A DNA stretch of 64,000 nt, taken from assembly GCF_036898095.1 (NCBI RefSeq), contig NC_090725.1, forward strand, positions 320,926,539 through 320,990,538, read 5' to 3'. The position numbers were made by a program, and so were the translations under genes. This document shows, one piece after another, positions 61,001 to 64,000 of the stretch; the stretch's first letter is position 1, and the number at the start of each line of letters is the position of its first letter. A model generated the notes under the pieces. It worked only from the letters and a program-made list of their open reading frames with translations, searched no databases and had not been told where the DNA came from. The DNA comes from Palaemon carinicauda. Lineage: Eukaryota > Arthropoda > Malacostraca > Decapoda > Palaemonidae.

Positions 61001-62761
61001 TACTTTTAGTCTTCTCAAATTATTTTGAACATTATATTGCGGTCTGAGTGAAGATTTGGCAGTAATTTTAGTCTTTTCAAAGTATTTCGAACGTTATAGA
61101 TATGGCCTGAGCGAAGAAATATGGTAATTTTATTCTTTTCGAAGCATTTTGAACGTTATAGATGCTGTCTGAGCGGAGATATGACAGTAATTTTTGTCTT
61201 CTTTAAGTATTTGAACGTTATAGATGCTGTCTGAGGGAAAACCCGGCAGTATTTTTAGTCTTCTTTAAATTAAGTATTTGATCGTTATAGATGCTGTCTG
61301 GGGGAAAATCCGGCAGTATTTTTAGTCTTCTTTAAGTATTTGAACGTTATAGATGCTGTCTGAGGGAAAATCTGGCAGTATTTTTAGTCTTCTTTAAGTA
61401 TTTGAACGTTATAGATGCAGTCTGAGGGAAAATCCGGCAGTATTTTTAGTCTTCTTTAAGTATTTGAACGTTTTAGATGCAGTCTGAGCGAAGATTTGGC
61501 AGTAATTTCAGTCTTTTCGAAGTATTTTGAAAGTTATAGATGCTGTGTGAGCTAAAATCTGGCAATAATTTTAGTCTTCTTTAAGTATTTGAAAGTTATA
61601 GATGCTGTGTGAGCTAAAATCTGGCAGTATTTTTAGTCTTCTTTAAGCCTTTGAACGTTATAGATGCTGTCTGAGGGAAAATCCGGCAGTATTTTTAGTC
61701 TTCTTTAAGTATTTGAACATTATAGATGCAGTCTGAGGGAAAATCCGGCAGTATTTTTTGTCTTCTTTAAGTATTTGAACGTTATAGAATCTGTCTGAGG
61801 GAAAATCCGGCAGTATTGTTAGTCTTCTTTAAGTATTTGAACGTTTTAGATGCAGTCTGAACGAAGATTTGGCAGTAATTTCAGTCTTTTCGAAGTATTT
61901 TGAACGTTATAGATGCTGTGTGAGCTCAAATCTGGCAGTATTTTTAGTGTTTTTTAAGTATTTGAACGTTATAGATGCTGTCTGAGGGAAAATCCGGCAG
62001 TATTTTTAGTCTTCTTGAAGTATTTGAACGTTTTAGATGCAGTCTGAGCGAAGATTTGGCAGTAATTTCAGTCTTTTCGAAGTATTTTGAATGTTATAGA
62101 TGCTGTGTGAGCTAAAATCTGGCAGTATTTCTAGTCTTCTTTAAGTATTTGAACGTTATATATGCTGTCTGAGGGAAAATCCGGCAGTATTTTTAGTCTT
62201 CTTTAAGTATTTGAACGTTAAAGATGCTGTCTGTGGGAAAATCCGGCAGTATTTTTAGTGTTCTTTAAGTATTTGAACGTTTTAGATGCAGTCTGAGCGA
62301 AGATTTGGCAGTAATTTCAGTCTTTTCGAAGTATTTTGAACGTTATAGATGCTGTGTGAGCTAAAATCTGGCAGTATTTTTAGTCTTCTTTGAGTATTTG
62401 AACGTTATAGATGCTGTCTGAGGGAAAATCCGACAGTATTTTTAGTCTTCTTTAAGTATTTGAACCTTATAGATGCTGTCTGAGGGAAAATCCGGCAGTA
62501 TTTTTAGTCTTCTTTAAGTATTTGAACGTTATATATGCTGTCTGAGGGAAAATCCAGCAGTATTTTTAGTCTTCTTTAAGTATTTGAACGTTATAGATGC
62601 TGTCTGAGCGAAGATTTGGCAGTAATTTCAGTCTTTTTAAAGTATTTTGAACGTTATAGATGCTGTTTGAGCTAAAATCTTGCAGTATTTTTAGTCTTTT
62701 CGAAATATTTTTAACGCTGTAGATCTTTTTGATGGAAGGGTTGACAGTAATTTTAATCTTC

Positions 62762-63265
62762 TCAAAGTACTTGGAACGTTATAGATGCTTCTGAGGGAAG
62801 ATATGGAAGTGATTTTAACCTTTTCGGAGTATTTTGAAAGTTATTGAAGCTATCTGAGCGAGCATCTGGCAGTAATTTTAGTCTTCTCGAAGTATTTTGA
62901 ACGTTATAAATTCTTTCTGTGGGAAGATTTGGCAGTGATTTTAGTCTTCTTGAAGTATTTTGAAGGTTATATGCTTTCTGTGGGAAGATTTGGCAGTGAT
63001 TTTAGTCTTCTCGAAGTATTTTGAACGTTATAAATGCTTTCTGCGGGAAGATTTGGCAGTGATTTTAGTCTTCTCGAAGTATTTTGAACGTTATGAACGC
63101 TTTCTGCGAGAAGATTTGGCAGTGATTTTAGTCTTCTCGAAGTATTTTGTACGTTATAAATGCTTTCTGCGGGAAGATTTGGCAGTGATTTTAGTTGTTT
63201 CAAAGTATTGTGAACGCTATAGATGCTGTGTGAGGGAAGATCTGGCAGTAATTTTAGTCTTTTGA
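62762..63265 (+). repeat. C-monomer block, alpha type (T2), frame broken
   Basis: T2 entrance; a 2-base deletion (GGTTATATGC near 62967) and a 1-base deletion (GTCTTTTGAAG near 63258) shorten two monomers, so the frame is closed at both ends. Otherwise like alpha of X/Y/Z. Confidence 0.85.
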
Positions 63266-63899
63266 AGTACTTGGAACGTTATAGATGCTTCTGAGCGAAG
63301 ATCTGTAAGTGATTTTATTCTTTTCGAAGTGTTTTGAAAATTATTGAACCTATCTGAGAGAGCATCTGGCAGTAATTTTATTCTACTCAAAGTATTTTGA
63401 ACGTTATTAATGCTGTCTGAGCAAAAATCTGACATTATTTTCAATGTTTCTGAAGTATTTGAACGTTTTAGATGCAGTCTGAGCGAAGATTTTGCAGTAA
63501 TTTCAGTCTTTTCGAAGTATTTTGAACGTTATAGATGCTGTGTGAGCTAAAATCTGGCAGTATTTTTAGTCTTCTTTAAGTATTTGAACGTTATAGATGC
63601 TGTCTGAGGGAAAACCGGGCAGTATTTTTTGTCTTCTTTAAGTATTTGATCGTTATAGATGCTGTCTGGGGGAAAATCCGGCAGTATTTTTATTCTTCTT
63701 TAAGTATTTGAATGTTATAGATGCCGTCTGAGGGATAATCCGGCAGTATTTTTAGTCTTGTTTAAGTATTTGAACGTTTTAGATGCAGTCTGAGCGAAGA
63801 TTTGGCAGTAATTTCAGTTTTTCGAAGTATTTTGAACGTTATAGATGCTGTGTGAGCTAAAATCTGGCAGTATTTTTAGTCTTCTCGAAATATTTTTAA

Positions 63900-64000
63900 C
63901 GCTGCAGATCTTTTTGATGGAAGGGTTGACAGTAATTTTAATCTTCTCAAAGTACTTGGAACGTTATAAATTCTTTCTGTGGGAAGATTTGGCAGTGATT
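63900..64000 (+). repeat. Start of a T3 C block, cut by window edge
   Basis: CGCTGCAGATC entrance, the GTACTTGG monomer, then the first C monomer up to the last base. By analogy with X-Z this would be a chimeric or beta block. Confidence 0.8.

Larger units (their letters stand above)
22010..64000 (+). repeat. 62/63-bp satellite array, right arm
   Basis: Same monomer family and same orientation as the left arm. It resumes in the middle of an A monomer exactly where the left arm was cut (left CTTCT, TTAA, right GTATTTGAACG), so the two arms were once one array. It contains seven spacers, 22 C-monomer blocks and three near-identical superunits. It runs off the window at 64000 inside a T3 block. 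No inverted segment and no other inserted element was seen. Confidence 0.97.
60794..64000 (+). repeat. Partial superunit running off the window
   Basis: Spacer, A/B run, T2 block (62762-63265) and tail with ATTAATGCTGTCTGAGC as in the alpha blocks, a short A/B run, then the entrance of a T3 block (CGCTGCAGATC at 63900) cut by the window edge. The order equals the start of X, Y and Z. Confidence 0.85.

Noticed and set aside
1..64000. CRISPR array
   Set aside because: Repeats are directly adjacent, there are no unique spacers of constant length between them, and no cas genes are present.
1..64000. CENP-B box in the monomer
   Set aside because: B and C monomers have TTCG followed by an A at the right spacing, but the required CGGG after it is absent; the match is no better than chance.
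1..64000. Telomeric or subtelomeric repeats
   Set aside because: No TTAGGG, TTAGG or similar short tandem runs were seen on either strand.

Overview
This window is a block of eukaryotic satellite DNA with no protein-coding or RNA gene that I can support. About 60.8 kb consists of head-to-tail copies of a 62/63-bp, AT-rich monomer, all in one orientation (T and G exceed A and C on the + strand). The only other sequence is a 3,196-bp transposon-like insertion at 18810-22005 and a ~207-bp non-monomeric spacer that recurs 11 times. No bacterial-type genes, operons, rRNA or tRNA are visible. A TTAA-flanked piggyBac-like insertion in a hierarchical satellite fits an animal (possibly other eukaryotic) heterochromatic or centromere-proximal region. 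I cannot identify the species.

Monomer classes as used below. A (62 bp) carries CTTCTTTAAGTATTTG and ends in a GAGGGAAAATCCG-like tail. A'' (62 bp) is an A with GTTTTAGATGCAGTC and ends GCGAAGATTTG. B (63 bp) has AATTTCAGTC, TTCGAAG and GTGTGAGCTAAAATC. C (63 bp = 21 codons) has GTGATTTTAGTC, TATAAATGCTTTCTG and GGGAAGATTTG. A'' is almost always followed by B, so the A/B stretches read (A)n-A''-B. They are punctuated by blocks of 2-7 C monomers, each entered through diverged transition monomers. I call the blocks T1 (a shared 62-bp monomer with a 1-base deletion; followed by the spacer), T2 (entered via GGAAGTGATTTTAACC; usually no spacer after it) and T3 (entered via CGCTGCAGATC).

Layout: 1-2154 is a partial unit ending at the first spacer. 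2155-3826 is a short 1.67-kb unit. 3827-9426 and 9427-15148 are two 5.6-5.7-kb higher-order repeats (T2 then T1). 15149-24820 is a related unit interrupted by the transposon and ending with a T3 block. 24821-27547 and 27548-29653 are shorter units. 29654-39437, 39438-47908 and 47909-57443 are three near-identical superunits (9.8, 8.5 and 9.5 kb, here X, Y, Z) that contain a nested 2,872-bp duplication and differ by whole-monomer insertions or deletions. 57444-60793 is a hybrid unit, and 60794-64000 is the start of another superunit.

The 20-odd open reading frames on both strands are a by-product of a stop-free repeat whose length is a multiple of three. They are interrupted by shared stop codons and 1-2-base deletions. 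The region is best read as a record of unequal exchange: duplicated blocks, chimeric blocks with breakpoints resolvable to 16 bp, and one later transposon insertion that carries its own ~375-bp dimeric tandem repeat.
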